NCBI GenBank assembly: GCA_026627385.1
Contig: JAPNUR010000014.1
Location: 20,897-84,896, forward strand
Direction of reading: 5' to 3'
From: Bacillota bacterium
Lineage (GTDB): Bacteria; Bacillota; Sulfobacillia; Sulfobacillales; Sulfobacillaceae
Length of the DNA stretch: 64,000 nt
Shown in pieces: positions 1 to 8,617 of this stretch; within the stretch, counting starts at the first letter, position 1, and the number at the start of each line of letters is the position of its first letter. The notes below the pieces were generated by a model. The model was not told the DNA's origin, made no database searches, and saw only the letters and a list, made by a program, of their open reading frames with translations. Both the position numbers and the translations under genes were made by a program.

Positions 1-245
1 CAGTGGTGTCCGTTTTGGCGCTGATGATTGGCGCTGATTGGCAAGGGGTGTGGGGGGCGTTGTTCGCCGTGCCGGCTGCGGGCATCATTGTGGCCGCCTG
101 GGTGGCTGCCGTTCGCGCATGGCGCCAACGGGTGGTCTTGCCAAGCCAAGAGATGGCCACGCCCCCAACAGCTTCGACTGCGTCCACCACAGCCCCTGGC
201 CATGCTGTTGACCGTCGCAACGTATTGCCTGAGAAAGGACTTTAA
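1..245 (+). CDS. C-terminal end of a putative AI-2E family permease (partial)
   Basis: The reading frame is open from the window edge, so the true start lies upstream. The visible part encodes a hydrophobic stretch with the motif IGADWQGVWGALFAVPAAG, followed by another hydrophobic run and a polar Ala/Thr/Pro-rich tail of about 40 residues. The GxxGVxGAxxAVPxA pattern is typical of the last membrane segments of AI-2E family transporters (PF01594). That assignment rests on this motif alone. The tail ends at a TAA about 100 bases before the next gene. Confidence 0.55.
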   Translation, partial: VVSVLALMIGADWQGVWGALFAVPAAGIIVAAWVAAVRAWRQRVVLPSQEMATPPTASTASTTAPGHAVDRRNVLPEKGL

Positions 246-348
246 TTTGCCGGCGACCGACAGCAACCGTGTATCGATAACGGAATATTGATTTCATTGC
301 GGCGCCAGCCATGCTAAAATTTGGGTAAAAAGCCTGGGGGTTCCTGCA

Positions 349-663
349 ATGAAGGCGGATCGCGGTATTCCGCCCACCAAAGAGGATGTGTTGGCGATCC
401 TGCGGGCTCATCGGGAATTGGGTCCAGAATACGACACGCATTTAGCGGACCAAATCTTGGACCTGTGGAAACATGCCTCTTATGCGCCGCATGACAGCCG
501 GTCGGATCGCCGCGCTTCGGGACGACGGTTCCGCATGGGGCCGATTCTGGCGCTGTCGATTCCCCTGATGGCGGTGGCGGGGCATGACGCGGGGACGCTA
601 GGCGTGGTGGGTGTGCTGGCCCTTGATGCGGTGGCCTTGATCATGGCTATGGTGGCGCGCTAA
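349..663 (+). CDS. Small two-helix membrane protein, unknown function
   Basis: 104 residues. The first 60 are polar and probably cytoplasmic, with a helical segment (PTKEDVLAILRAHRELG) and a basic patch (RSDRRASGRRFR). Two hydrophobic helices follow at about residues 63-78 and 82-102. I do not recognise the family. A -10-like TAAAAT lies at 315-320 with TTCATT 16 bases upstream, which would place a short leader before the ATG. The ribosome site is weak (GGGGG). The gene stands alone, convergent with the following minus-strand gene. Confidence 0.5.
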   Translation: MKADRGIPPTKEDVLAILRAHRELGPEYDTHLADQILDLWKHASYAPHDSRSDRRASGRRFRMGPILALSIPLMAVAGHDAGTLGVVGVLALDAVALIMAMVAR

Positions 664-703
664 CGCCGGCGTGGCGGCTTTATACGGGCCGTGAAAATGC
701 TGG

Positions 704-1117
704 CTAACGCTGAGCTATCCAAGTGATCCCACCATTTTGGGTGCGATATAAACCATGCGCTGTAGTCAGCCATCCTTGCCTGGCGGTGAGAAAGTCCGCG
801 CCGGTGACTGCCCAGTAGTCGCTGATGATACGCTGAATCTCCCAACTCGCCCCACCGTTTTGCGTCACCATCAGCGAGGTCGCCGTCCCGGCATAGCCAA
901 ACCTGGGGGTTAAGCTGTTGCCATGGGAGACGGTGGCAAAGCCCGTGGTGGGAGAAAGAAACTGGACCCATCCTGCGAATGCTGGCGCGAGGAGATACGG
1001 TGGCAATACTTCTGGGCGCGCATGGGTAATTCCTGTAGCCGTTGGGGGGATGCGCCAAACGTCTCCCACCGCGCGGGGGGTCGCTATGGGCAGCGACAGT
1101 ATTCCCGCCAATCCCAC
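704..1117 (-). CDS. Short Asp-box (BNR-like) repeat protein, possibly truncated
   Basis: 137 residues from a GTG start. Two Asp-box motifs are visible near the C-terminus, TQNGGASWE and TQNGGITW, the signature turn of sialidase-type and Ycf48-like beta-propellers. A complete propeller of this kind is about 300 residues, so this is either a fragment or a minimal form. The N-terminus (GLAGILSLPIATPRAV) looks like a shortened signal peptide. An in-frame TAG lies six codons upstream of the GTG, and another frame stays open further upstream, so a frameshifted 5' end is possible. No function can be assigned. Confidence 0.5.
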   Translation of the reverse strand: MGLAGILSLPIATPRAVGDVWRIPPTATGITHARPEVLPPYLLAPAFAGWVQFLSPTTGFATVSHGNSLTPRFGYAGTATSLMVTQNGGASWEIQRIISDYWAVTGADFLTARQGWLTTAHGLYRTQNGGITWIAQR

Positions 1118-1483
1118 GAGCCCTGCGGTGCAAATCTATGCGTATTCCTGCCATGCCGCTCGCTTCCTCGAGGCGCCGTGTTGCGACTTTCCCTAAAATA
1201 ACGCCACATCGTACCCTGAATCTCATTCCCAAGAGCGGCGGTCAGAAAAAGCCCTGGCCGCAGCTGAGAACACGGCAATGGAACCGCTCGGCCTGCCTCT
1301 CCAAGCCTTACAAAATTGGTATTTCTCTGCTATACTGTTCGTAAGTTTTGGTCTCCGTATTCAGGCTTAAAGCACGGTTCGGATTCCAGCTTGTAAGGAT
1401 TTTCGACTAATGGTCAGCGCATCAGGTGATGCTACCCAAGAAATTATGTGAGGATGTGGATAGGTCGAAGGAGGGGGTCAGCA
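1118..1483. other. Intergenic region between divergent small genes
   Basis: 366 bases without a convincing gene. The only signal I see is a sigma-A-like promoter reading rightward (1308-1336). The short frames here have no ribosome site and no recognisable protein composition. Confidence 0.5.
1308..1336 (+). promoter_or_regulatory. Putative sigma-A promoter for the zinc-ribbon gene
   Basis: TTACAA (1308-1313), a 17-base spacer and TATACT (1331-1336). This would give a leader of about 140 bases before the ATG at 1484. It is seen by eye only. Confidence 0.35.
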
Positions 1484-1660
1484 ATGAAGCCATTGTGCCC
1501 GCTTTGCCACACGGGATACTTGGAAGAAGTGTGGAGTAGCGAAGGGGAACGGATTATTCAGTGTTCGGCATATCCGACGTGCCGATTTTCGACAGATGCT
1601 TGGGAGCGTGTAGGGGAGACCGTGGCGCGGTTTCATCATCCCGTAAGCCCTGGATTATGA
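1484..1660 (+). CDS. Topoisomerase-type zinc-ribbon protein
   Basis: 58 residues. The ATG at 1484 is chosen because AAGGAGGGGG sits 7 bases upstream. The protein is essentially one zinc ribbon: CPLC near the N-terminus, then CSAYPTC about 20 residues later, the CxxC...CxxxxxC layout of the C-terminal zinc fingers of bacterial topoisomerase I (zf-C4_Topoisom). No topoisomerase catalytic domain is present. Stand-alone ribbons of this kind probably bind single-stranded DNA or act as accessory proteins, but that is inference. A rho-independent terminator follows within 25 bases, so it is probably a single-gene transcript. Confidence 0.6.
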   Translation: MKPLCPLCHTGYLEEVWSSEGERIIQCSAYPTCRFSTDAWERVGETVARFHHPVSPGL

Positions 1661-1683
1661 TGACGATTATGTCAACAGCAGCG

Positions 1684-1707
1684 CCCGCCTTTCACGGCGG
1701 GTTTTTT
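1684..1707 (+). terminator. Rho-independent terminator
   Basis: The stem CCCGCC/GGCGGG with loop TTTCAC is followed by six T residues. It closes the zinc-ribbon transcript. Confidence 0.85.
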
Positions 1708-1781
1708 CGTGACGTAGTTCCCGCGTGCGCCCCCGATTCTCTGGTAAAATAGTAAGGATCCAGTGGTGGGGGGATGATGGG

Positions 1782-2585
1782 GTGACCGTAGGCGTGGTGA
1801 CGCGATTTGCCAAGCACGCTGAGGAATTTCCGTTAGCCTACTACGAGGTCAAGGGTGTTAACGGAGTGTGGCATCGGCCAGTGGGGTCTGCGATCCCCAT
1901 GATTAGCGTGTTTGGCGACCATCGGGTGGCGCAAGCACATCCCGAGTGGGTGCAAGTTGGGCCTCATGGCAAAAAGGCTACGGCTGACCGCGAGTATTTT
2001 GATTGGGATCATCTTTGTCCGAGCCACGAGGCGGTCTTTGAGCTCGGGCTCAAGTGGATCCATCAGGCCTATGAAGAGAGCCAGTGCCCGGTCATCCGGC
2101 TCGATGACGTGGCATTTGCTCGCGAGGGTTACTGTCAATGCGCGGCTTGTCGCGAAGCCGAGCAGGCATCAGGTCTCGACGCCCTTGAGTATCGGCAGCG
2201 GCGCCTGGAGGACTTTGTGCGTCAAGCAGCGGAAATTGGCCCGCGCCTCGAGTTGACCTTATATCCGGATCCCTACCCATTGCACCTTGAGCAACGTTTT
2301 GGATTAAGTCCGGATCGCCTAGCGGTATACGTCGACCGGTTTGTGGTGCCGATTTACGATCAACATTATGCGACCACGTACTGGTTAGAGATCCTGGCAT
2401 CCGCGTTTCGCGACCGCTTGCCGCGGCCGTTTTTGATCGAGCTGTACGGACTTCAAGTGCCGGAGGAGGCGCTGTTGCGGGCGGCTCAAGTGGCGCACGC
2501 GTATGCGGATGGCGTGCTGATAGCGTACGACAACCAGGTGGAGAAGCTCAGGCGCATTCAGCATCACCTCACCAATGGGAGGTGA
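1782..2585 (+). CDS. Putative TIM-barrel-type protein with Cys cluster, unknown function
   Basis: 267 residues from the GTG at 1782. The frame extends back to 1725, but a -10-like TAAAAT (1745-1750) lies inside that extension, so the internal start is preferred. The sequence has the rhythm of a (beta/alpha)8 barrel, with strands ending in acidic or aromatic residues (FDWDHLCP near 73-80, VIRLDDVAF near 104-112). A CxCxxC cluster at 118-123 could bind metal. Glycoside-hydrolase-like barrels carry similar strings, but I cannot name the family. The stop overlaps the region just before the SNF2 helicase gene, so the two are cotranscribed and probably linked in function. Confidence 0.55.
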   Translation: MTVGVVTRFAKHAEEFPLAYYEVKGVNGVWHRPVGSAIPMISVFGDHRVAQAHPEWVQVGPHGKKATADREYFDWDHLCPSHEAVFELGLKWIHQAYEESQCPVIRLDDVAFAREGYCQCAACREAEQASGLDALEYRQRRLEDFVRQAAEIGPRLELTLYPDPYPLHLEQRFGLSPDRLAVYVDRFVVPIYDQHYATTYWLEILASAFRDRLPRPFLIELYGLQVPEEALLRAAQVAHAYADGVLIAYDNQVEKLRRIQHHLTNGR

Positions 2586-2590
2586 TGCGC

Positions 2591-5185
2591 ATGAATGACA
2601 CCTGGCCGGTTTTTGAACAGCACGTCTGGGGCTTTTACGTCGGCACCCCCCGGCGGTTCGTTCCCCGCGACGAAGCTGTGGCGTGGGCGCTCACGCATCT
2701 TGATCCCTCGTACCGACACGTCTTTTATTGGTGGGATACCTTCTTAGATCGCTTGACAACCTTGCCGCTACTACCGCAGCTGGTGGGTCAAGACAGCGGA
2801 CTCATGCCGGTTTGGTCCTTAGTCGGTCTTGACGAATGGGTTTACGAGACCTTCGGTGCTGATAACCTGGACGCGGACGACGTGAATGGCCTTGTGGCGT
2901 TTTTTAATGCCTGGGCCGACGATTTTGTGCGCCAGCATGCCCCGGATTTGGAGGCCCGAAGGGCCCTGGGCGGGCCGCTGGGTAGACGGTTGGTAGCCCG
3001 TTTAATCCGGCCGCGGGCCCCCTGGGATGTCAATGACAATGAGCGTCGGTTGCTCCGTACCGCCATGAACGATTGGGCGCAGGAGGCTCGGCAATTGGTG
3101 AGTCGCCGCATCCGCAATCATCCCGCCATTCGTTTGATGCCCCATCCCTCAGGCGCCCTGACGGTAATCGTAGAGGATTGTGACGCGGAAGAACTGGCTG
3201 AGTGGGCTACGCGTTTTCGTCCCTGGCAGAACATGCTGGCAGGATCTCATGTGCAGCGGATGGACCTTGATCCGGTTGACGCCGATGTGTTTTGGCGCCA
3301 GGAGATGCCGATCTTGGTAGACCGCGGCACCAAAATCCTCTTGGATGACAAACCGTGGAATCCCTCGTTGCGGCTCAGGGGACGGGTAAGCCAAGAACCA
3401 GGCTGGCCAGGCCGCGCCATCGGGCTGGAGCACATTGTCCAGGTTCACTGGGAGGTCATGTTAGGGGATCAGCCCTTAACCTTTGAAGAGCTCGAGCGCC
3501 TGGTGCACGCGGCGTATCCACTGGTGCGCGTGGGTCAGCAGTTTGTGGCATTGGATGATGAGATGGCGCGAACCGTGCGTGACGCGTACGAAAAAGCCAG
3601 CAAAAGCCGTGTCAAGCTCGTAGAAGCTTTGCGCTGGGCGGTCGAAGGTTCGTCAGGGCCGGTCGAAGTGGTGAGTGCTGGTGCTGTGTACGAGATTTTG
3701 CGTGCACTGAACGGCCCGGTGGACGCGTGGGCCCCGCCGCCAGGATTTAGGGGTGTTTTGCGCCCGTATCAGCAAGAGGGCGTCAGCTGGCTGGTACGCC
3801 GCATGAAAACCAACGTGGGCGCCTTATTGGCCGATGACATGGGCCTGGGAAAGACCATTGAGGTGATTGCGGCGCTAGCGGTGCTTCAGGCAGAGGAGAG
3901 GCTAACGGCACCCGTGCTGGTGGTGGCGCCGCTATCTGTCGTCAATAATTGGGAACGGGAATTCCGCCGGTTTACGCCGCAGTTGTCGGTGGCCAGCCAC
4001 CTAGGCCCTAACCGCGCGCAGGATGAGGCCCTCATGGCTTGGGTCGGGGCCTCCCAAGTGGTGTTAACCACATACGATGTCTTGGTCCGCGATAGCGCAT
4101 GGCTTTCGCAATTGCGCTGGCTTGGCGTGGTGGCGGATGAGGCGCAACATATCAAAAATCCGGCGACCAAGCGCGCCAGGGCGCTCAGACGACTTAGCGC
4201 CCAGTGGCGCATCGCCTTGACGGGTACGCCGGTGGAAAATCGGCTACACGATTTGTGGGCGGAAATGGAGTTTCTCAATCCCGGCTATTTAGGGGGCGAA
4301 CGCGAGTTTCGCCAACGATTTGAACGCGGAGATACCACCGAGATTAACCGGCTCAAGCGATTATTGGCTCCGTTTGTGTTGCGCCGGGTTAAAACCGATC
4401 CAACGGTTATGCCCGATCTTCCCGACAAAGTGGAGAGTTACGAATGGACCTATCTTACCCCGGAGCAAGTGGCTCTTTACCAGGCCATCGTGGACAGCCT
4501 CTTTCGCCAAGTGACGAGCCCGATGACGCGCATAAAGCGGCGCGGGGCCATTGTGGCTGCCTTGACGCATTTGAAGCAGGTGACCAACCATCCGGCTCTT
4601 TATTTGCATGAATCGGGACCCATGCGGGGGCGGTCGGGCAAGTTAGAACGGCTTGAGGAGTTACTGGAGGCCATCGTAGATGTGCGGGAGCGGGTCGTGG
4701 TCTTTACGCAGTATGTGGCCTGGATCCAACTGTTAGCCCCATACCTTCGTCGCCATTTTCGGGTGCCGGTTTTGACCTTTCACGGATCCTTGTCCAAGAA
4801 TGAGCGCGACCGGGTGGTTGACGATTTTAATCAGGCGGCGGGTCCCGCGGTCCTGTTAGCATCGTTGAAGGCCGGGGGCGTGGGGTTGAATTTGGCGGCG
4901 GCCCAGCACGTGATTCATTATGATCGCTGGTGGAACCCGGCGACCGAGGATCAGGCCACGGATCGCGTTTGGCGCCTGGGGCAAACCTCGCTAGTGACCG
5001 TCCACAAGTTGGTCACCCGGGGTACTGTGGAAGAGCGCATTGACGCGTTAATCAGTCAAAAGCGGCAGTTGTCCCGAGATGTCCTCGCGGACGGGACCAG
5101 CGAACAATGGATTGGAGAACTGACGAACCAGGAATTGCGGGATCTAATTGAGCTGCGCGATAGCTTGACCCCAACATCACCATGA
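2591..5185 (+). CDS. SNF2-family ATP-dependent helicase/translocase
   Basis: 864 residues. ATG 2591 is preferred because GGGAGG lies 8 bases before it; GTG 2582 and ATG 2585 are alternatives. A long N-terminal region (about 1-380) is followed by the SNF2 core: DDMGLGKTIEV (Walker A, near 412-422), DEAQ (near 514-517), TGTPVENRL, and a helicase-C half with FTQYVAWIQLL and RWWNPATEDQATDRVWRLGQ (near 780-799). This is the full set for a bacterial SNF2 protein of the HepA/RapA-like or SWIM-associated group, an ATP-driven double-stranded DNA translocase. The next gene encodes a SWIM-type zinc-finger protein, a common genomic partner of these enzymes, and both are probably made from one mRNA. Confidence 0.92.
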   Translation: MNDTWPVFEQHVWGFYVGTPRRFVPRDEAVAWALTHLDPSYRHVFYWWDTFLDRLTTLPLLPQLVGQDSGLMPVWSLVGLDEWVYETFGADNLDADDVNGLVAFFNAWADDFVRQHAPDLEARRALGGPLGRRLVARLIRPRAPWDVNDNERRLLRTAMNDWAQEARQLVSRRIRNHPAIRLMPHPSGALTVIVEDCDAEELAEWATRFRPWQNMLAGSHVQRMDLDPVDADVFWRQEMPILVDRGTKILLDDKPWNPSLRLRGRVSQEPGWPGRAIGLEHIVQVHWEVMLGDQPLTFEELERLVHAAYPLVRVGQQFVALDDEMARTVRDAYEKASKSRVKLVEALRWAVEGSSGPVEVVSAGAVYEILRALNGPVDAWAPPPGFRGVLRPYQQEGVSWLVRRMKTNVGALLADDMGLGKTIEVIAALAVLQAEERLTAPVLVVAPLSVVNNWEREFRRFTPQLSVASHLGPNRAQDEALMAWVGASQVVLTTYDVLVRDSAWLSQLRWLGVVADEAQHIKNPATKRARALRRLSAQWRIALTGTPVENRLHDLWAEMEFLNPGYLGGEREFRQRFERGDTTEINRLKRLLAPFVLRRVKTDPTVMPDLPDKVESYEWTYLTPEQVALYQAIVDSLFRQVTSPMTRIKRRGAIVAALTHLKQVTNHPALYLHESGPMRGRSGKLERLEELLEAIVDVRERVVVFTQYVAWIQLLAPYLRRHFRVPVLTFHGSLSKNERDRVVDDFNQAAGPAVLLASLKAGGVGLNLAAAQHVIHYDRWWNPATEDQATDRVWRLGQTSLVTVHKLVTRGTVEERIDALISQKRQLSRDVLADGTSEQWIGELTNQELRDLIELRDSLTPTSP

Positions 5186-5201
5186 TGAGGCGAACAACAT
5201 C

Positions 5202-5810
5202 ATGACCATGAGCGAGTTGTTAGCGCGTGTGGATAGGACGTTAGCCCATGATTTTGGCGTGACTGGCGAATGGCTTCTAGACTCTCTGGTCCCTGACGAG
5301 TTTCAAGGGTTTGCAGGCGTTTTGCGCGGCCACTACCGGTTGGGCGGCGAGGAAATGCGGGTGCGCTTGGCGGTCGAACCTTGGTCGTTAGACGAACGCT
5401 GGACGGTGATGGTACAGGGGCGCCAACTGGGCGAGTCGCGCTTTTGGGAGTGGCTATGGGAGCAACCGTTATGTCGCATTCCGTTCCTGACGACAAGTTT
5501 CGAGAGTGACTGCAGCCAGTGCGGCACCGCTCCCTGCATCCATGGTGCGGCGCTGACGGTGCGATGGTTGCATGAATTACCGGCCCATCCGCAATTTGTG
5601 TTCTTGCTATTGAATCGAGACCACTACCACAAGGGGTTAGACATGGCCGAGCAGCCCATCCAGCATGTCCCCTTGGCACTCGGCTCCAATCTTGACCGTA
5701 CGCGGCGAGATTTGGCGGCGATTGTCGAAGCGGCCATCCGCGCGGCCATGCGAGAACGGGATAACGTGTTCGGGAGGGCAAATCATGAGGATCTTGGCAA
5801 CAGGCCTTAG
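5202..5810 (+). CDS. SWIM zinc-finger protein, SNF2 partner
   Basis: 202 residues, beginning 16 bases after the helicase stop. The centre holds DCSQCGTAPCIHGAAL with C104, C107, C112 and H114. This is the CxC/CxxC...CxH arrangement of SWIM domains, although the first pair is spaced CxxC rather than the usual CxC. SWIM proteins encoded next to SNF2 helicases are thought to guide DNA or protein binding by the complex; that role is inferred here from neighbourhood. The 3' end overlaps the following SDR gene by 26 bases, so translation is probably coupled. Confidence 0.7.
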   Translation: MTMSELLARVDRTLAHDFGVTGEWLLDSLVPDEFQGFAGVLRGHYRLGGEEMRVRLAVEPWSLDERWTVMVQGRQLGESRFWEWLWEQPLCRIPFLTTSFESDCSQCGTAPCIHGAALTVRWLHELPAHPQFVFLLLNRDHYHKGLDMAEQPIQHVPLALGSNLDRTRRDLAAIVEAAIRAAMRERDNVFGRANHEDLGNRP

Positions 5811-6471
5811 CGGCGGAATTGGGGCCGCGCTCCAACACCGTTTGGCTCAGCGTTCCGACGTGGAATTAATCGCTCTGGCGCGAAAGCCCGATCATGCGGG
5901 TGCGCGCCCATTCGACGTGACCTGGGATATTGCGCGCCTTGCCGCAGCCCTAAAAGACGTGGGACAGATTGACGCCCTGGTGTTACTCCATGGCGCGGAC
6001 ATTTTATCGCCGCCGCTATGCCAGCAATCGTACTGGGATCGATTGGACGTTCTCTATCAGGTGGATGTTCTCGGCAGCATCAAAACAGTCAAGGCGGCGC
6101 TAGAACATCTCGCGCCGGGCGGCGCGATTGTGGTCATGGGGTGGGATCATGCGGACACCGGTGCGCCGGGCGATGCGAGCGAACTGTATGCCACGGCCAA
6201 GGCGGCGCTTGTAGGGTTTGCCAAAAGTTTGGCCACCACGTTGCTCGATCGGGCTAGCGTATACGTCATTGCGCCGGGATGGGTAATGACGCGCTGGGCG
6301 CAATCTCTGAGCGCCGAGCAGCAAGAGCAGATTCGGGCACGGACTCGCGCCCATCGATGGCAGACACCCGATGAGGTGGCGGCCGTCATTGAATCGGTGT
6401 TACAGCTTCCGCCGTCAGCCCTCACCGGCCAGGTGTTTTATGTCAATCACGGGGATGTGATGCCGAGTTAG
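5785..6471 (+). CDS. Short-chain dehydrogenase/reductase-like protein with altered catalytic site
   Basis: 228 residues from the ATG at 5785, preceded by GGGAGGG. The Rossmann motif TGLSGGIG (6-13) and the YxxxK pair YATAK (135-139) mark an SDR fold. The strand that normally ends in the catalytic Ser reads VVMGWDHAD, so the Ser of the SDR triad appears to be missing. The NNAG motif is replaced by LLHGAD. The protein may be a divergent reductase or a nucleotide-binding protein without classical activity. It overlaps the SWIM gene and closes the SNF2 operon; what links them is unknown. Confidence 0.75.
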   Translation: MRILATGLSGGIGAALQHRLAQRSDVELIALARKPDHAGARPFDVTWDIARLAAALKDVGQIDALVLLHGADILSPPLCQQSYWDRLDVLYQVDVLGSIKTVKAALEHLAPGGAIVVMGWDHADTGAPGDASELYATAKAALVGFAKSLATTLLDRASVYVIAPGWVMTRWAQSLSAEQQEQIRARTRAHRWQTPDEVAAVIESVLQLPPSALTGQVFYVNHGDVMPS

Positions 6472-6566
6472 GCACCGGTTGACGACTGCATTCGCCCTTC
6501 CATTGAGTGGCGGCGGCCATCAGCGTCGCATAGTGTGCTACCAACACCAGTGTGAGGGGTGATCGC

Positions 6567-7379
6567 GTGGAAATTGTGGCGCCGACTCCCGCTTATCGTG
6601 ACGTGGCGGACATTGTCCGCTGGGGACTCAAGGACTTAGGTCGGCCCGCGAGTATTGTAAGCCGTCCGACGGGAGTGGGTGAGACGATTGTGCTAGGAGC
6701 CCATTGGCTGAGGGACAGCGACTGGACGAAACTCGCCGAGAATGCTATCCTCTATAACCTTGATCCCGTGGGCCACGGGGCGTTGTGGCCGGATCCGTTG
6801 ACATTGGCGCGGTTTGGCCGCCATCGCCTGTGGGATTACAGCCGTTGCAACAGCGATGTCTGGCGGCGTCTGGGACTTAGCCGGGTGACCTTTGTGCCCA
6901 TCGGCTACGCGGATCCGCTGACACGTGTTGACCGGCTGTTAGCCGCTAGCGATATTGATGTCCTGTTTTACGGCTCGATGAGCCCGCGGCGCGCGGCCAT
7001 GCTAGACATGGTGAGGGATCGCGGCATTCACCTGGTGGTGCGGCAAAACCTCTGGGGGCGCGAGCGCGACGCCCTCGTCGCTCGCAGCAAGTTGGTGCTC
7101 ATCCCCCATTTTTTTGAGAAGCCAGCCATTTTCGAAATGGCTCGTGCGGTGTTCTTGTGGGCGAATCACAAAGCGGTGGTGGCGGAAGTGGGACCTGAGA
7201 CGGAAATTGACGCGGATCTTCGCTCTGCTGTGTGGGGTGTGCCGTACCCGGAAATTCCGCACGCGATTCAGTGGCTGCTGGCGCACCCCGAAGAGCGCCA
7301 AGCCCTTGAGTGCCGTGCCTTTGACTGCATTACGCGCCGACGCGAGGCGGACATTTTAGAAACCGCACTATCGGATTAG
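6567..7379 (+). CDS. Putative glycosyltransferase (CgeB/GT1-like)
   Basis: 270 residues from the GTG at 6567, chosen for the GAGGGG about 8 bases upstream. GTG 6552 would include that site. Motifs include VPIGYADPLTRVDR, DVLFYGSMSPRR near the middle and RSKLVLIPHFFEKPAIFEMAR in the C-terminal half. This pattern occurs in cytoplasmic glycosyltransferase-like proteins related to CgeB and GT-B enzymes, with the FE-R segment in the donor-nucleotide region. No signal peptide or membrane segment is seen. The acceptor is unknown. The gene sits alone between the SNF2 run and a convergent peptidase gene. Confidence 0.5.
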   Translation: MEIVAPTPAYRDVADIVRWGLKDLGRPASIVSRPTGVGETIVLGAHWLRDSDWTKLAENAILYNLDPVGHGALWPDPLTLARFGRHRLWDYSRCNSDVWRRLGLSRVTFVPIGYADPLTRVDRLLAASDIDVLFYGSMSPRRAAMLDMVRDRGIHLVVRQNLWGRERDALVARSKLVLIPHFFEKPAIFEMARAVFLWANHKAVVAEVGPETEIDADLRSAVWGVPYPEIPHAIQWLLAHPEERQALECRAFDCITRRREADILETALSD

Positions 7380-7401
7380 GCCACGGCCGTCGCCGTGGCC
7401 T
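7378..7401. terminator. Hairpin between convergent genes, possible bidirectional terminator
   Basis: A perfect 10-base stem AGGCCACGGC/GCCGTGGCCT has a 4-base loop. It lies between the stop codons of the convergent glycosyltransferase and peptidase genes. There is no U-tract on either side, so efficiency is doubtful. Confidence 0.5.
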
Positions 7402-7409
7402 ATCCTCTC

Positions 7410-8441
7410 CTAGAACTGGCTACTGACACTAAAAAACCCGGAACCCCAGGGGTTGCCCCACGAGAAACCGGGGATGCCAATGGAGCCCGAACCCCAAGGG
7501 GTAGTCCAGGAAATGCTAAAAGGGTTTGGGTTCGCCCACTGGGGCCATAGCGGCCAAAGCGGCGGTTGAACGCCGAACCCGCCAGGAAATCCCCCTGGGC
7601 CCGGGGATCCGAGAGGCGCGAGCGTTCCGTACAGGGTATTGACGGTCAAGGAATCCGCTGCGGTGTTGACGGTGGGGACCGCGGCTAAAACCGGCCCTTG
7701 AGCCAAGGCAATGGTGACCAGGCTCGAAGGCGCGAGGCTGGCCAGCGGCTGGTTATTGGCCAAAAGATGGGTCATGGTTGTGGACGACACCGGGGCCAAA
7801 GGCAAGATGCCTTGGTTGCTGCTAGGCGCTTCGGTAATCCAATCGGCAGAACTTTCGATAGCCTTGGCTTGCGCCGGGGTTAACGTCACCAGGTGGTCCA
7901 CCAAGGGGGTGCTGCTGTCATTGGCCGTAAGCTCTAACAGCCATTTATCGGTGCCATTGGGGCTGATGGTGGCAGTCACCGTGGTTCCCGGGGCCACAGT
8001 GGTGCCGGTTACGGCCACGCTTGGCAAATCCTCCCAAAACACGGTCGTGACGGGCGACCCATTGGAGCCAGGGGATGTGACCGTTCCCACTTGGATCAAG
8101 GAACTACCCTTCATGCCGCCAAGCCCCACCCATTCGGCTACGGCGCTTTGGGATGGCGCCGTGGCGGCAAAACTCGAAGGCACGACCCACGACGCGGACA
8201 CGCGCGTTTCAGCGGTCCCCTCTTGCACTAAACCGGCCCAGTTTTGCGAGACTTGGTCCACCGTAGTGGAGGAGGTGGAGGCGGCTCGATGCGCCGCCGG
8301 CCGGCTCGGGGTCGTGTGGAAACTCACGCGAAACGGTGCGGCCATCCAGTGGGATGCCAAGGGTCCTGCGGGGCTCGCCGGTCCGAGCAAACCGGGAACA
8401 AGGGCGCATAAGGACAAGGGGAGAAATTGATGAGTTCGCAT
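7410..8441 (-). CDS. Secreted peptidase G1 (eqolisin-type) acid protease
   Basis: 343 residues. The internal ATG at 8441 is taken because GGAGGTGA lies 8 bases before it. A signal peptide covers about residues 1-30. The core shows SQNWAGLV (65-72), ASWVVPS, the catalytic Gln in SSLIQVGT (Q117) and the catalytic Glu in WITEAPSS (E204), the Gln/Glu dyad of MEROPS family G1. Known G1 enzymes work at low pH, so a secreted copy suits an acidophile scavenging protein. After about residue 290 comes a tail very rich in Gly, Pro and Trp, which is not part of the catalytic fold and may attach to the cell surface or another polymer. Confidence 0.85.
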   Translation of the reverse strand: MRTHQFLPLSLCALVPGLLGPASPAGPLASHWMAAPFRVSFHTTPSRPAAHRAASTSSTTVDQVSQNWAGLVQEGTAETRVSASWVVPSSFAATAPSQSAVAEWVGLGGMKGSSLIQVGTVTSPGSNGSPVTTVFWEDLPSVAVTGTTVAPGTTVTATISPNGTDKWLLELTANDSSTPLVDHLVTLTPAQAKAIESSADWITEAPSSNQGILPLAPVSSTTMTHLLANNQPLASLAPSSLVTIALAQGPVLAAVPTVNTAADSLTVNTLYGTLAPLGSPGPGGFPGGFGVQPPLWPLWPQWANPNPFSISWTTPWGSGSIGIPGFSWGNPWGSGFFSVSSQF

Positions 8442-8617
8442 GGTTGTATTCACCTCCGTTGCCATTCTCATCCTTCATTAAATCATGGAAATGTTGCCAG
8501 AATGTTTCAAGGGAATCCGATCTTTTAATTTCAGGTAATGCTCAGCCTCGGCTATAGGGACCAACAAATCCACCGTTGAGATGTCCCAATCCGGTGCCGA
8601 AAGGTTAAAATAAGACG

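Noticed and set aside
5200..5838. Minus-strand 212-codon open frame across the SWIM gene
   Set aside because: The composition (Pro/Arg/Ser-rich) is that of an antisense shadow, and it cuts across two genes with good start signals.
7711..8430. Long plus-strand open frame opposite the G1 peptidase gene
   Set aside because: It lies entirely antisense to a gene with signal peptide and catalytic dyad, has no ribosome site and no recognisable motif.
8442..8617. Searched for a cobalamin riboswitch before cbiA
   Set aside because: None of the conserved B12-box elements is visible.
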